Shown piece by piece: positions 33,706-41,878 of a stretch of 64,000 nt of DNA. The notes below the pieces were generated by a model. The model was not told where the DNA came from. It did no database searches and worked only from the letters and a program-made list of their open reading frames with translations. This DNA is from JAABQG01 sp963726365 (GTDB taxonomy: Bacteria > Pseudomonadota > Gammaproteobacteria > Burkholderiales > Burkholderiaceae_C), in contig CAVSCI010000020.1 of the NCBI GenBank assembly GCA_963726365.1, positions 161,610 through 225,609 on the forward strand. The letters are read 5' to 3'. Position numbers and translations under genes: made by a program. Positions within the stretch are counted from its first letter, which is position 1. The number at the start of each line of letters is the position of its first letter.

Positions 33706-35354
33706 GGCGTCCTCAGCTTGAAACGTTGCAATTTGCCGGTTTCGGTGCGCGGCAGCGTGTCGCGGAACTCGATCTGGCGTGGGTATTTGAAGGGGGCAAT
33801 CGTCGCCTTGACGTGGTCCTGCAGGGTCTTGACCATCGCCTCGTCCCCGGCGAAGCCGGGTTTGAGCACGCAGAAGGCCTTGACGATCATGCCGCGGGCG
33901 TCGTCGGTCACGCCGATCACCGCGCATTCGGCCACCGCCGGGTGGCGCAGCAGCGCGTCCTCCACCTCCGGGCCGCCCACGTTGTAGCCGGCGGTGATGA
34001 TCATGTCGTCGTCGCGTGCCTGGTAGAAGAAATAGCCGTCGGCGTCCTGCACAAAGGCGTCGCCGGGGTAGTTCCAGCCGTCCTTCACATAACGGGTCTG
34101 GCGCTCGTCGTCGAGGTACTTGCAGCCGGTGGGGCCGATCACCGCGAGCTTGCCCACGGTGCCGCGAGGCAGCTCGGCACCTTGGTCGTTGACCACTTTC
34201 GCGGTGTAACCCGGCACGACCCGGCCGATGGCACCGTGCCGGACCTCGGCGCCGGCCGACGAAATGAAGATGTGGAACATCTCGGTGGCACCGATGCCGT
34301 CGATCATCTCGATGCCGGTGGCCTCGCGCCAGAGGGTTCGCGTGGCGTCCGGCAGGCCCTCGCCGGCGCTCACGCACAGGCGCAGCGACGGGATTCCGAC
34401 GGCCTTGGCAAATGGCGCCATCTGCCGGTAAAAGGTCGGCGCGGTGTAGCAGATCGTGGCGCCGACTTCGCCGATCAGGCGCACCATGGCCTCCGGCGTG
34501 TAGGCGATGTCCGGGTAGTACACCGAGGCGCCGGCCCACATCGGGAAGATCAGCATCCCGCCCAGGCCGAAGGTGAAAGCCAGCGGCGGCGAGCCCATCA
34601 CGATGTCATCGGGTGTGGCGCGCAGCACATGGCGCGGCCAGGCCTCGCAGGCGGCCAGCACGTCGCGGTGGGTGTGGATCGCGGCCTTGGGCTTGCCGGT
34701 GGTGCCCGAGGTGAAGGCCATCAAGGCAATGTCATCTGCCGCCGTCGGGCAGGGCGCAAACGAGCCGGACTTGCCGGCGCATAGCGCGCCGAGATCCGAC
34801 GGGTCGTCCGGGGCGTTGAATTTCACGATCGTGCGCAGCACGGGGTGATCCCGCTGGGCCTGCTCGAGTTCCGCCAGCAGCGTGGCATCGCAGAGCGCCA
34901 GCACCGGCTGGGCCTTGTCGATGATGTCGCCCAGCTCGCGGGCGCGCAGCAGCGGCATGGTGGCCACGGCAACCAGCCCGGCCTTGACCACCGCCAGCCA
35001 GGACAAGGCCATGCCGATCGAATTGCCCCCGCGCAGCAGCACCCGGTTGCCCGGCACCAGCGCCATGTCCTCGGTCAGCCATTGGGCGATGCGGTTGACG
35101 CGTTCGGCCACTTGTACGTAGCTGAACGTGACGCGGCTGGAGCGAAGCAGGGGGCGCTCGGCAAAGCCCCTGGCAGCGGCCTTGTCCAGCAGCTCCTCGA
35201 CCAGGTTCAGCTGTGCCGGGAACTGCAATTCCGGGCGGTCGTAGCGCAAGGTGGGCCATTGATCCGCCGGGGGCAGGCGGTCGTGGACGAACCGGTCAGT
35301 CTGGGCGCTGACGCCTTGGGGGGCGAACGCGGGCATGCGTGAGGGCTGGTTCAT
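33702..35354 (-). CDS. Aryl-CoA ligase, 2-aminobenzoate/benzoate-CoA ligase family
   Basis: A 550-residue AMP-forming ligase. The phosphate loop is MAFTSGTTGKPKAAIHTH, the adenine motif is DGIGATEMFHIFISS, and GDAFVQDADGYFFYQARDDD precedes the C-terminal domain with the catalytic lysine in PRTETGKLQRFKL. It belongs to the benzoate-CoA ligase group; the neighbouring monooxygenase points to 2-aminobenzoate (anthranilate) as substrate, with salicylate or benzoate as alternatives. AGGAG lies before ATG 35354, four bases after the dehydrogenase stop. Confidence 0.85.
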   Translation of the reverse strand: MNQPSRMPAFAPQGVSAQTDRFVHDRLPPADQWPTLRYDRPELQFPAQLNLVEELLDKAAARGFAERPLLRSSRVTFSYVQVAERVNRIAQWLTEDMALVPGNRVLLRGGNSIGMALSWLAVVKAGLVAVATMPLLRARELGDIIDKAQPVLALCDATLLAELEQAQRDHPVLRTIVKFNAPDDPSDLGALCAGKSGSFAPCPTAADDIALMAFTSGTTGKPKAAIHTHRDVLAACEAWPRHVLRATPDDIVMGSPPLAFTFGLGGMLIFPMWAGASVYYPDIAYTPEAMVRLIGEVGATICYTAPTFYRQMAPFAKAVGIPSLRLCVSAGEGLPDATRTLWREATGIEMIDGIGATEMFHIFISSAGAEVRHGAIGRVVPGYTAKVVNDQGAELPRGTVGKLAVIGPTGCKYLDDERQTRYVKDGWNYPGDAFVQDADGYFFYQARDDDMIITAGYNVGGPEVEDALLRHPAVAECAVIGVTDDARGMIVKAFCVLKPGFAGDEAMVKTLQDHVKATIAPFKYPRQIEFRDTLPRTETGKLQRFKLRTP

Positions 35355-35358
35355 GGAA

Positions 35359-36585
35359 CTACTCCTGCAGAACGGCCTTGCCGATGATGAGCTGCTGCAC
35401 TTCGGTGGCGCCTTCGTAGATGCGCAGCGAACGGATGTCGCGGTACAGGCTTTCGACCTTGGCGCCGACCTCCACACCGCGCCCGCCGTGCATCTGCAAG
35501 GCCATGTCGATCACCTTCTGGGCGTTTTCAGTGGCGGTCATCTTGGCCATCGCCGCTGCAACGCTGCGCTGCCGGACCTCGGCGGGGTTGCCACTGCCGC
35601 GCAGCAGGGCTTCGTCCCGCATCCATGCGGCGCGGTAGGTGAGCAGGGCGCCGGCGTCGATCAGCGCCGCCATCTCGCCGATCTTGGCCTGCGTGAGCTG
35701 GAAGTCCGCCAGCGTCTGGCCGAACATGCGGCGCTGGCGGGCATGCCGCACCGCCTCGGCCAGCGCGCGGCGCGCCATGCCCAGTGCGGCCGCCGCCACC
35801 GAAGCGCGGAAGATGTCCAGCGTCTGCATCGCCAGCTTGAAGCCACCGTTGAGTGCGCCCAGTTGCGCGCTGGCCGGCACTGCACAACCGGCAAAGGCGA
35901 GTGTCGCCAGCGGGTGCGGCGCCATGACATGGATGTGCTGCGAGGCATCGAGCCCTGGCGAGGTCGCGTCGACGATGAAGGCGGTAATGCCACGGGTGCC
36001 GGCTGTCGGCTCAGTCTTGGCGAATACGCAGTAGAAATCAGCGATGCCGCCGTTGCTGATCCAGGTTTTTTCGCCTTCCAGCGTGAAGTTCAAGCTTTTT
36101 TGGCCTTTCTCCAGCGTCGAAGGGTCATAGTTTGCTACTGTTTTCATTGCGGCTACGTCGGAGCCGGCATTGGCCTCGCTCAATGCGAAAGCCGCAATCT
36201 TGTCCCCACGCGCCACCGCCGGCAGGTAGGCCGCCTGCTGCGCGGGCGTGCCGGCCAGCGAGATCGCGCCGCTGCCCAGGCCCTGCATCGCGAAGGCAAA
36301 GTCGGCCAGCGGCGAGTGGAAGGCCAGCGTCTCGCGCAGGATCACCAGCGCGCGCGAGTCCAGTTCGGGCAGCGCGCCGCCGTGGGCGGCCGGCACGCAG
36401 TAGCGCAGCCAGCCGCTGTCGCCGAGGCGGCGCACCCAGTCGCGGCAGGCGGCGCGGTCATCGGCCTCGTCAACGGCCTGGGCCGGCGTCCAGTCACGCA
36501 GGCCGTCGGCCAGCTGGCGGTGGGCCGCGTCGAAGAAGGGCAGGCCCAGATGGCCGGCGGGTGCGCGCAGGTCGGTGGCGGCCAT
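35359..36585 (-). CDS. Acyl-CoA dehydrogenase of the aromatic operon
   Basis: A 408-residue flavoprotein. The N-terminal FAFAMQGLGSGAISLAGTPA and FALSEANAGSDVAAM contact FAD and substrate; WISNGGIADFYCVFAKT follows. The catalytic glutamate is probably in RIYEGATEVQQLIIG. Between SDVAAM and GEKTWIS a longer-than-usual loop reads VANYDPSTLEKGQKS, which is encoded by an in-frame interspersed repeat. It probably oxidises a reduced cyclohexane- or cyclohexenecarboxyl-CoA intermediate. It lies one base after the hydratase stop. Confidence 0.88.
   Translation of the reverse strand: MAATDLRAPAGHLGLPFFDAAHRQLADGLRDWTPAQAVDEADDRAACRDWVRRLGDSGWLRYCVPAAHGGALPELDSRALVILRETLAFHSPLADFAFAMQGLGSGAISLAGTPAQQAAYLPAVARGDKIAAFALSEANAGSDVAAMKTVANYDPSTLEKGQKSLNFTLEGEKTWISNGGIADFYCVFAKTEPTAGTRGITAFIVDATSPGLDASQHIHVMAPHPLATLAFAGCAVPASAQLGALNGGFKLAMQTLDIFRASVAAAALGMARRALAEAVRHARQRRMFGQTLADFQLTQAKIGEMAALIDAGALLTYRAAWMRDEALLRGSGNPAEVRQRSVAAAMAKMTATENAQKVIDMALQMHGGRGVEVGAKVESLYRDIRSLRIYEGATEVQQLIIGKAVLQE
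36090..36138 (-). repeat. Interspersed repeat inside the acyl-CoA dehydrogenase gene (in frame)
   Basis: On the coding strand: GTAGCA, AACTATGACC, CTTCGACGCTGGAG, AAAGGCC and an A-run. The translation VANYDPSTLEKGQ parallels VADYDHSTMGNGQ in the aminotransferase. Confidence 0.85.
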
Positions 36586-36586
36586 C

Positions 36587-37441
36587 TCAGTCGCCTCCGA
36601 AGGCGGGTTTCTGCTTCGCCGCAAACGCTTCGTACGCGCGGCGGAAATCCTGCGTCTGCATGCAGATCGCCTGCGCCTGGGCTTCGGCCTCGACCGCCTG
36701 CTCGATGGTCATGGCCCATTCCTGCTGCAGCATGGTCTTGGTCATGGCGTGGGCGAAGGTGGGGCCGGCGGCCAGCTCGCGGGCCATCGCCGTGGCGGCG
36801 CTCAGCAAGGCGTCGCTGTCGTGCAGCGCGTTGAAGAAGCCCCAGGCCAGCCCTTCGGCGCCCGTCATGGCGCGGCCGCTGAACAGCAGTTCGGACGCGC
36901 GGCCCTGGCCGATCACGCGCGGCAGCAGCGCGCAGGCGCCCATGTCGGCGCCGGCCAGCCCGACGCGGGTGAACAGGAAGGCCGTCCGGGTGGCGGGTGT
37001 GCCGTAGCGCAGGTCGCAGGCCAGTGCCATCATGGCGCCGGCCCCGGCGCAGATGCCGTCGATGGCGCCGATGATGGGCTGCGGGCAGTTGCGCATGGTC
37101 TTGATGAGGTCGCCGGTCATGCGGGTGAACTCCAGCAGCTCGGGCATGGTCATCTTTGTCAACGGCCCGATGATCTCGTGCACGTCGCCGCCCGAGCAGA
37201 AGTTGCCACCCGCGCCGGTGACCACCACCACCTTCACATCGTTGGCGAATTTCAGGGCCTGGAACAGGTCGCGCAGCTCGGCGTAGGAGTCGAAGGTCAG
37301 CGGGTTCTTGCGCTCTGGCCGGTTCAGGGTGAGCGTGCCCACGCCGGCTTCGAAAGACCAGCTGAAATGCCTTGCGGCATAGCCTGCCTTGGCCTCGAAC
37401 TGGCCGCGCATGGGGTTGGTGGGGCCGATGAAATGCTTCAT
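36587..37441 (-). CDS. Enoyl-CoA hydratase/isomerase family protein of the aromatic operon
   Basis: A 284-residue crotonase-fold enzyme. The oxyanion-hole segments are GAGGNFCSGGDVHEIIGP and GAIDGICAGAGAMMALACDL. The glutamate positions of classical hydratases are replaced by residues such as GLAGADMGACALLPRVIG, where Asp could serve, so a hydrolase or isomerase role is possible. It starts with AGGAG before ATG 37441, 58 bases after the MarR gene. Relatives occur in 2-aminobenzoyl-CoA and benzoyl-CoA clusters. Confidence 0.88.
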   Translation of the reverse strand: MKHFIGPTNPMRGQFEAKAGYAARHFSWSFEAGVGTLTLNRPERKNPLTFDSYAELRDLFQALKFANDVKVVVVTGAGGNFCSGGDVHEIIGPLTKMTMPELLEFTRMTGDLIKTMRNCPQPIIGAIDGICAGAGAMMALACDLRYGTPATRTAFLFTRVGLAGADMGACALLPRVIGQGRASELLFSGRAMTGAEGLAWGFFNALHDSDALLSAATAMARELAAGPTFAHAMTKTMLQQEWAMTIEQAVEAEAQAQAICMQTQDFRRAYEAFAAKQKPAFGGD

Positions 37442-37499
37442 ATAAGTTCTCCTGCAAGGGGGCGCCGGCGCTGTGGCGGGGTGTCGGGCGGGCGGGGGT

Positions 37500-37979
37500 T
37501 CATCCGGCCTCCTGAAAGCGGGTTTTGACCTTGCCGAGCAAGTGGTGCAGGCTGGCAATTTCGTCGTCGTCCAGGGCGGCGAAGGCTTCCACGATCCAGC
37601 CTTCGTGCGCGCGAGCCATTTCGTCGAACGCGGTGCGCCCTTTGGGGGTGAGGCGCACGCGCCAGGCGCGGCGGTCGCCCTCCACGTCGATGCGCTCCAC
37701 CAGGCCCTCGGCGACCAGCTGGTCGGTGATGCCGGTGACGTTGCCGCCCGTCACCATCATGCGGCGCGACAGCTCGTTCATGCGCAGGCCGTCGGGCGTG
37801 CGCTCCAGCTGGGCCATCAGGTCGAAGCGGGGCAATGTGGTGTCGAACTGTTCGCGCAGCGCGGTTCGAACCTGTTTTTCCACCAGCTGCGTGCAGGTCA
37901 GCAGGCGCAGCCACAGGCGCAGCGCCTCGGGGTGCGCGCTGTGCGCGCGGGCTTCGAGGTCCATCGGGGTGAGATCCAT
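37500..37979 (-). CDS. MarR-family regulator of the aromatic operon
   Basis: A 159-residue winged-helix repressor. The recognition region is LRMNELSRRMMVTGGNVTGI and the wing is VERIDVEGDRRAWRVRLTPKG. MarR proteins in aryl-CoA clusters usually release DNA on binding an aryl-CoA. It is the second gene of the operon, between the monooxygenase and the hydratase, so it would control its own expression. The perfect 14-base palindrome at 40342-40355 is its likely site (inference). Confidence 0.9.
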   Translation of the reverse strand: MDLTPMDLEARAHSAHPEALRLWLRLLTCTQLVEKQVRTALREQFDTTLPRFDLMAQLERTPDGLRMNELSRRMMVTGGNVTGITDQLVAEGLVERIDVEGDRRAWRVRLTPKGRTAFDEMARAHEGWIVEAFAALDDDEIASLHHLLGKVKTRFQEAG

Positions 37980-37994
37980 GCTTGCTATTTAATC

Positions 37995-38030
37995 AGTAGC
38001 TGAATACGTCCACTTCACGCTGGAAGCGTG
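37995..38030 (+). repeat. Interspersed repeat overlapping the end of the monooxygenase gene
   Basis: AGTAGCT, GAATACGTCC, ACTTCACGCTGG. Read in antisense it supplies the last codons (…T-L-P-A) and stop of the monooxygenase at 38015. Confidence 0.65.
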
Positions 38031-40306
38031 CGCTTTTTGTTCGAAATTTCGCGGTACAGCTGGTCGCGGCCGCTTTCATAGGGGCGCGGCCAGGTCACGG
38101 CGCGGCTTTGCAGCTTGGCGGCCTCGTGCAGCGTCCAGGCCGGGTCGGCCAGGTGCGGGCGACCTACCGCGCACAGGTCGGCGCGGCCCGCGGCGATGAT
38201 GCTGTTGGCGTGATCGGCCTCGCTGATGGCACCGACGGCCATGGTGGCGATGTCCACCTCGTTGCGGATGCGGTCGGCAAACGGCGTCTGGTACATGCGG
38301 CCATACACCGGTTTCGCCTCGCGCGTGGTCTGGCCGGAAGACACGTCGATCAGGTCGCAGCCTGCGGCCTTGAACAGGCGTGCCATCAACACCGCATCGT
38401 CGTCGGTGTTGCCGCCGGGTGCCCAGTCGTGCGCCGAAATGCGCACGCTCATGGGCCGCTCGGCAGGCCAGGCGGCGCGCATCGCGGCAAACACTTCCAG
38501 CGGGTAGCGGCAGCGGTTTTCCAGCGTGCCGCCGTAGTCGTCGGTGCGCTTGTTGGTGAGCGGGCACAGGAAGCTCGACAGCAGGTACCCATGGGCGCAG
38601 TGCAACTCCAGCCAGTCGAAGCCGGCTGCCGCCGCCCGTCGCGTTGCTTCGACGAACTGCGTGGTGAGCAGGACCATGTCGGCGCGGGTCATTGCGCGTG
38701 GCGTCTGGTTCTGCACACCATAGGCCACCGCACTGGCGGCTATCAGGGGCCAGTTGCCATCGGGCAGGGGCTCGTCGTTGCCTTCCCAGCCGACGCGGGT
38801 CGAGCCCTTGGGGCCGCTATGGCCGAGCTGCAGCCCGATCCTGGCGTCGCCCTGACTGTGGACGAAGTCCACGATGCGCTGGAAGGCGGCGGCTTGCGCG
38901 TCGTTCCACAGGCCGGGGCAGCCGGGGGTGATGCGGCCCTCCGCGGTCGGGCTGGTCATCTCCACCATCACCAGCGCCGCGCCGCCCAGCGCGCGCGCGC
39001 CCAGGTGAACCAGGTGGTAGTCCTGCACCACGCCGTCGACCGCGCTGTACTGCGCCATGGGTGAGACGACGATGCGGTTCTTCAACGTGAGCTCGCGCAG
39101 CTTGAAGGGCGTCAGCATCGGCGGCATGACGGTGCCGCCGGAGAACCAGGCCTCGTAGCCTTCCAGCCATTCCGGATCGCGCAGGCGCAGGTTCTCGTGG
39201 CTGATGCGCTGGCTGCGCGTGAGCATCGAGTACATGAACTGCTGCGGTTCGAAGCGGTCGCAATAGCGCTCGCCGCAGACCTCAAACCACGCCATGGCAT
39301 TCCAGGCGGCGTTCTGCAGCTTGAGCACCTCCACGTTGCGCACTTCCTGGTAGCGCGCCAGCACCTCGGGGATGTGCGCGGCGGTGTCGCCCATCTCGAC
39401 GAACAGGCGCGTCAGCTCGATCGCGTCCTCGATCGCCAGCTTGGTGCCCGAGCCGATGGCGAAGTGCGCTGTGTGCACCGCGTCGCCCATCAGCACGACA
39501 TGGCTCTTGCCGTTGAACAGCGACCATTGCTCGCACTTGACGCGCTGGAAGTTCAGCCAGGCCGACCCGCGCAGATGGCGCGCGTTGGTCATCAGCTTGG
39601 CGCCCTGCAGGTTCTTCGCGAATACCTTCTCGCAGAAGGCGATGGAGTCGGCCTGGTCGGCCAAATCCAGGCGGTGGGCCTGCCAGACGTGTTCCGGGCA
39701 TTCGACGATGAAAGTGGTGGTGTTCTCGTCGAACTTGTAGATGTGCGCCTGGAACCAGCCGTGCTCGGTCTTCTCGAACAGGAAGGTGAACGCGTCGTAC
39801 AGCTTGTTCGTGCCCAGCCAGATGTAACGGTTGGGGCGCAGCACGATGTCGGGTTTGAAGACGGCTTCGTACTTGGTGCGGATCCTGGAGAAGATGCCGT
39901 CGCTGGCGATGATCAGGTCGGCGTCCGGGAAATCCTCGTCCGAGTTCACGTCGGTGTCGAAGACCAGCTTGACCGCCAGCTGCTCGCATCGCCTCTGCAG
40001 GATATTCAGCAGTTTCTTGCGGCCGATACCGACAAAACCGTGACCACCCGAGCGGATGACTTCGCCCTTGAACTCCAGTTCGATGTCGTCCCAGTGGTTG
40101 AAGGCCTGCTCGATCTCGGCGGCGGTGACCGGGTCCCACTGGCGCATGTTGTCCATGGTCGCGTCGGAGAACACCACGCCCCAGCCGAAGGTGTCGTAGG
40201 GCTTGTTGCGCTCGACCACGGTGATGTCGTGCGCCGGGTTGCGCATCTTCATCAGCAGGCCGAAATACAGGCCGGCGGGGCCGCCGCCGATGCAGACGAT
40301 CTTCAT
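38015..40306 (-). CDS. Bifunctional aryl-CoA monooxygenase/OYE reductase (2-aminobenzoyl-CoA or salicylyl-CoA type)
   Basis: A 763-residue fusion. Residues 1-390 are an FAD monooxygenase: MKIVCIGGGPAGLYFGLLMK, the second FAD motif VVLMGDAVHTAHFAIGSG, and TFGWGVVFSDATMD. Residues about 395-763 are an Old Yellow Enzyme domain: LTLKNRIVVSPMAQYSAVDG, ELHCAHGYLLSSFLCPLTNK and AVGRPHLADPAW. This architecture is known for 2-aminobenzoyl-CoA monooxygenase/reductase of Azoarcus evansii and for salicylyl-CoA 5-hydroxylase. It hydroxylates and, in the amino case, also reduces the ring. The ligase, hydratase, dehydrogenase and RidA genes favour the 2-aminobenzoyl-CoA route. Confidence 0.88.
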   Translation of the reverse strand: MKIVCIGGGPAGLYFGLLMKMRNPAHDITVVERNKPYDTFGWGVVFSDATMDNMRQWDPVTAAEIEQAFNHWDDIELEFKGEVIRSGGHGFVGIGRKKLLNILQRRCEQLAVKLVFDTDVNSDEDFPDADLIIASDGIFSRIRTKYEAVFKPDIVLRPNRYIWLGTNKLYDAFTFLFEKTEHGWFQAHIYKFDENTTTFIVECPEHVWQAHRLDLADQADSIAFCEKVFAKNLQGAKLMTNARHLRGSAWLNFQRVKCEQWSLFNGKSHVVLMGDAVHTAHFAIGSGTKLAIEDAIELTRLFVEMGDTAAHIPEVLARYQEVRNVEVLKLQNAAWNAMAWFEVCGERYCDRFEPQQFMYSMLTRSQRISHENLRLRDPEWLEGYEAWFSGGTVMPPMLTPFKLRELTLKNRIVVSPMAQYSAVDGVVQDYHLVHLGARALGGAALVMVEMTSPTAEGRITPGCPGLWNDAQAAAFQRIVDFVHSQGDARIGLQLGHSGPKGSTRVGWEGNDEPLPDGNWPLIAASAVAYGVQNQTPRAMTRADMVLLTTQFVEATRRAAAAGFDWLELHCAHGYLLSSFLCPLTNKRTDDYGGTLENRCRYPLEVFAAMRAAWPAERPMSVRISAHDWAPGGNTDDDAVLMARLFKAAGCDLIDVSSGQTTREAKPVYGRMYQTPFADRIRNEVDIATMAVGAISEADHANSIIAAGRADLCAVGRPHLADPAWTLHEAAKLQSRAVTWPRPYESGRDQLYREISNKKRTLPA

Positions 40307-40340
40307 GGACGCTCCAGTGACAGGTGTTTTATCTCCGAAT

Positions 40341-40368
40341 AGTTTAGATCTAAACAAAATACTGCAAA
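40341..40368 (-). promoter_or_regulatory. Promoter with perfect 14-base palindrome, MarR operator candidate
   Basis: On the minus strand TTTGCA (40363-40368), 16 bases, TAAACT (40341-40346). The palindrome GTTTAGATCTAAAC (40342-40355) covers the spacer and -10, a repressor-type arrangement, 36 bases from the monooxygenase start. Confidence 0.65.
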
Positions 40369-40439
40369 GGAGGGGAAACCCGGGTGTGACGGAGCATCCG
40401 GGCGCACAATGGACGCTGTTCCCTTCTCAGCGAGTCATC

Positions 40440-40763
40440 ATGCTTTACAAGTTCAAATCACGGGTCACGGGCGACGTGATCATGCTCGAACCCAACGGGC
40501 GCCGGTTGCTGGAAATCATCGGCAAGGACCCGGGCGCACCGGGCATCATCGAGGCGGCGGACGCCCCGGCCGCCATCCATGCGCTCGAAGCGGCCATCGT
40601 CCGGGAAGAGGCCGACCAGAAGGCCGCCGTCGAGGAGGCGGCCGCGCAGGGCGAGCCGACCCCCCACTTCGAGGGCATCTCGCTGCGCCAGCGCGCGGTG
40701 CCGCTGATCGACATGCTGCGTCGCAGCGAAAAGGCCGGCAAAGAGGTGGTCTGGGGCGTCTAG
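40440..40763 (+). CDS. DUF1840 protein
   Basis: A 107-residue cytosolic protein matching DUF1840 end to end: MLYKFKSRVTGDVIMLEPNG, GRRLLEIIGKDPGAPGIIEA and the C-terminal RAVPLIDMLRRSEKAGKEVVWGV with its long helix. It is common in Betaproteobacteria and of unknown function. It is transcribed divergently from the aromatic operon and converges on a receptor gene, with a shared hairpin terminator. Confidence 0.92.
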   Translation: MLYKFKSRVTGDVIMLEPNGRRLLEIIGKDPGAPGIIEAADAPAAIHALEAAIVREEADQKAAVEEAAAQGEPTPHFEGISLRQRAVPLIDMLRRSEKAGKEVVWGV

Positions 40764-40767
40764 ACGC

Positions 40768-40796
40768 AAAAACGCCCGGCGAAGTGCAGCCGGGCG
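40768..40796 (-). terminator. Intrinsic terminator of the Ttt receptor gene
   Basis: CGCCCGGC, eight-base loop, GCCGGGCG: a perfect eight-pair stem. On the minus strand it is followed by five T (AAAAA at 40768-40772 on the plus strand), so it ends minus-strand transcripts. Confidence 0.75.
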
Positions 40797-40818
40797 AATG
40801 AGCCGGGTGCGGCGAAGT

Positions 40819-41830
40819 TCAGTCCACCTTCGCGCCGGAGGCCTTGACCACGGCAGCCCACTTGATGTGTTCCGCGTCGATCATCTTCGCGAATTCCTGC
40901 GGCGTGTTGCCGCCAGGAATCGCGCCCTGGGCCAGCAGCTTTTCCTTGACGGCGGGGGATGCCAGCGCCTTGGCCGTTTCCTGCTGGATGCGGCTGACGA
41001 TGTCGGGCGGCGTGCCAGCAGGCGCCAGCAGGCCGAACCAGGAACTGGCGTCGAATCCCTTCAAACCAGCGGCCTCCGCGATCGTTGGCAAGTCGGGCAC
41101 GGCGGCCGAGCGCTCGGCGCTGGTCACCGCGAAGGCCTTGAGCTTGCCAGCACTTGATCTGCGGCAGGGCCGAAGGCAGGTTGTCGAACATCACGTCCGT
41201 GTTGCCAGCCACCAGATCCAGCAGCGCGGGACCCGAGCCGCGATAGGGAATGTGGGTCATGAAGATGCCGGTGCGCGACTTGAACAGTTCGCCCGCGAGA
41301 TGGATCGAGGTGCCGTTGCCGCTGGACGCCATGCTCAGCTTGCCAGGGTTGGCCTTGGCGTATTTGATGAAGTCGGCCACGGTGTTGATGCCCAGGGCTT
41401 TTGCGCGCTCGGCGTTCATCACCATCACATTGGGCACGCCGGCCACCAGCGTGATCGGGGCGAAATCCTTCTGCGGGTCATAGGGCAGCTTGTTGTACAG
41501 CGCCTTGTTGATGCCGTGCGTGCCGACCGTGCCCATCAGCAGGGTGTAGCCGTCCGCCGGTGACTTGGCCACGATGTCGGCGCCAACGTTGCCACCTGCG
41601 CCTGCGCGGTTGTCCACGATGAACTGCTGGCCAAAGGCGCGGGACAACTCGGGCGCCATGGCGCGCGCCAGGATGTCCGTCGTGCCACCCGGCGCGAAGG
41701 GCACCACGATCTTGACGGGCTTGGTGGGCCATGCGCCCTGCGCCAGGACGGCAGGGACGCTCAGCAACAGGGCGGCCCCGGCGATGGCGTGAAAGGCGGC
41801 GCGGCGATGGAAGGTGGATCTCGGGGTCAT
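40819..41830 (-). CDS. Tripartite tricarboxylate (Bug/TctC) receptor, frameshifted
   Basis: Periplasmic solute-binding protein, about 336 residues once corrected. The signal peptide is HAIAGAALLLSVPAVLA. Bug landmarks are KPVKIVVPFAPGGTTDILAR, VDNRAGAGGNVGADIVAKSP, and GLLAPAGTPPDIVSRIQQE after the break. One extra base near 41152 (on the coding strand an inserted T between AAG and GCTGG) shifts the frame between ALPQIK and AGKLKAFAVT; both parts are otherwise well conserved. It binds an organic acid; no membrane partners TctA/TctB are near. Confidence 0.85.
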
Positions 41831-41878
41831 TCAGGTCTCCTGGATTGGTCGCCCATTGTCCACCAGCCCGCGCGGAAA

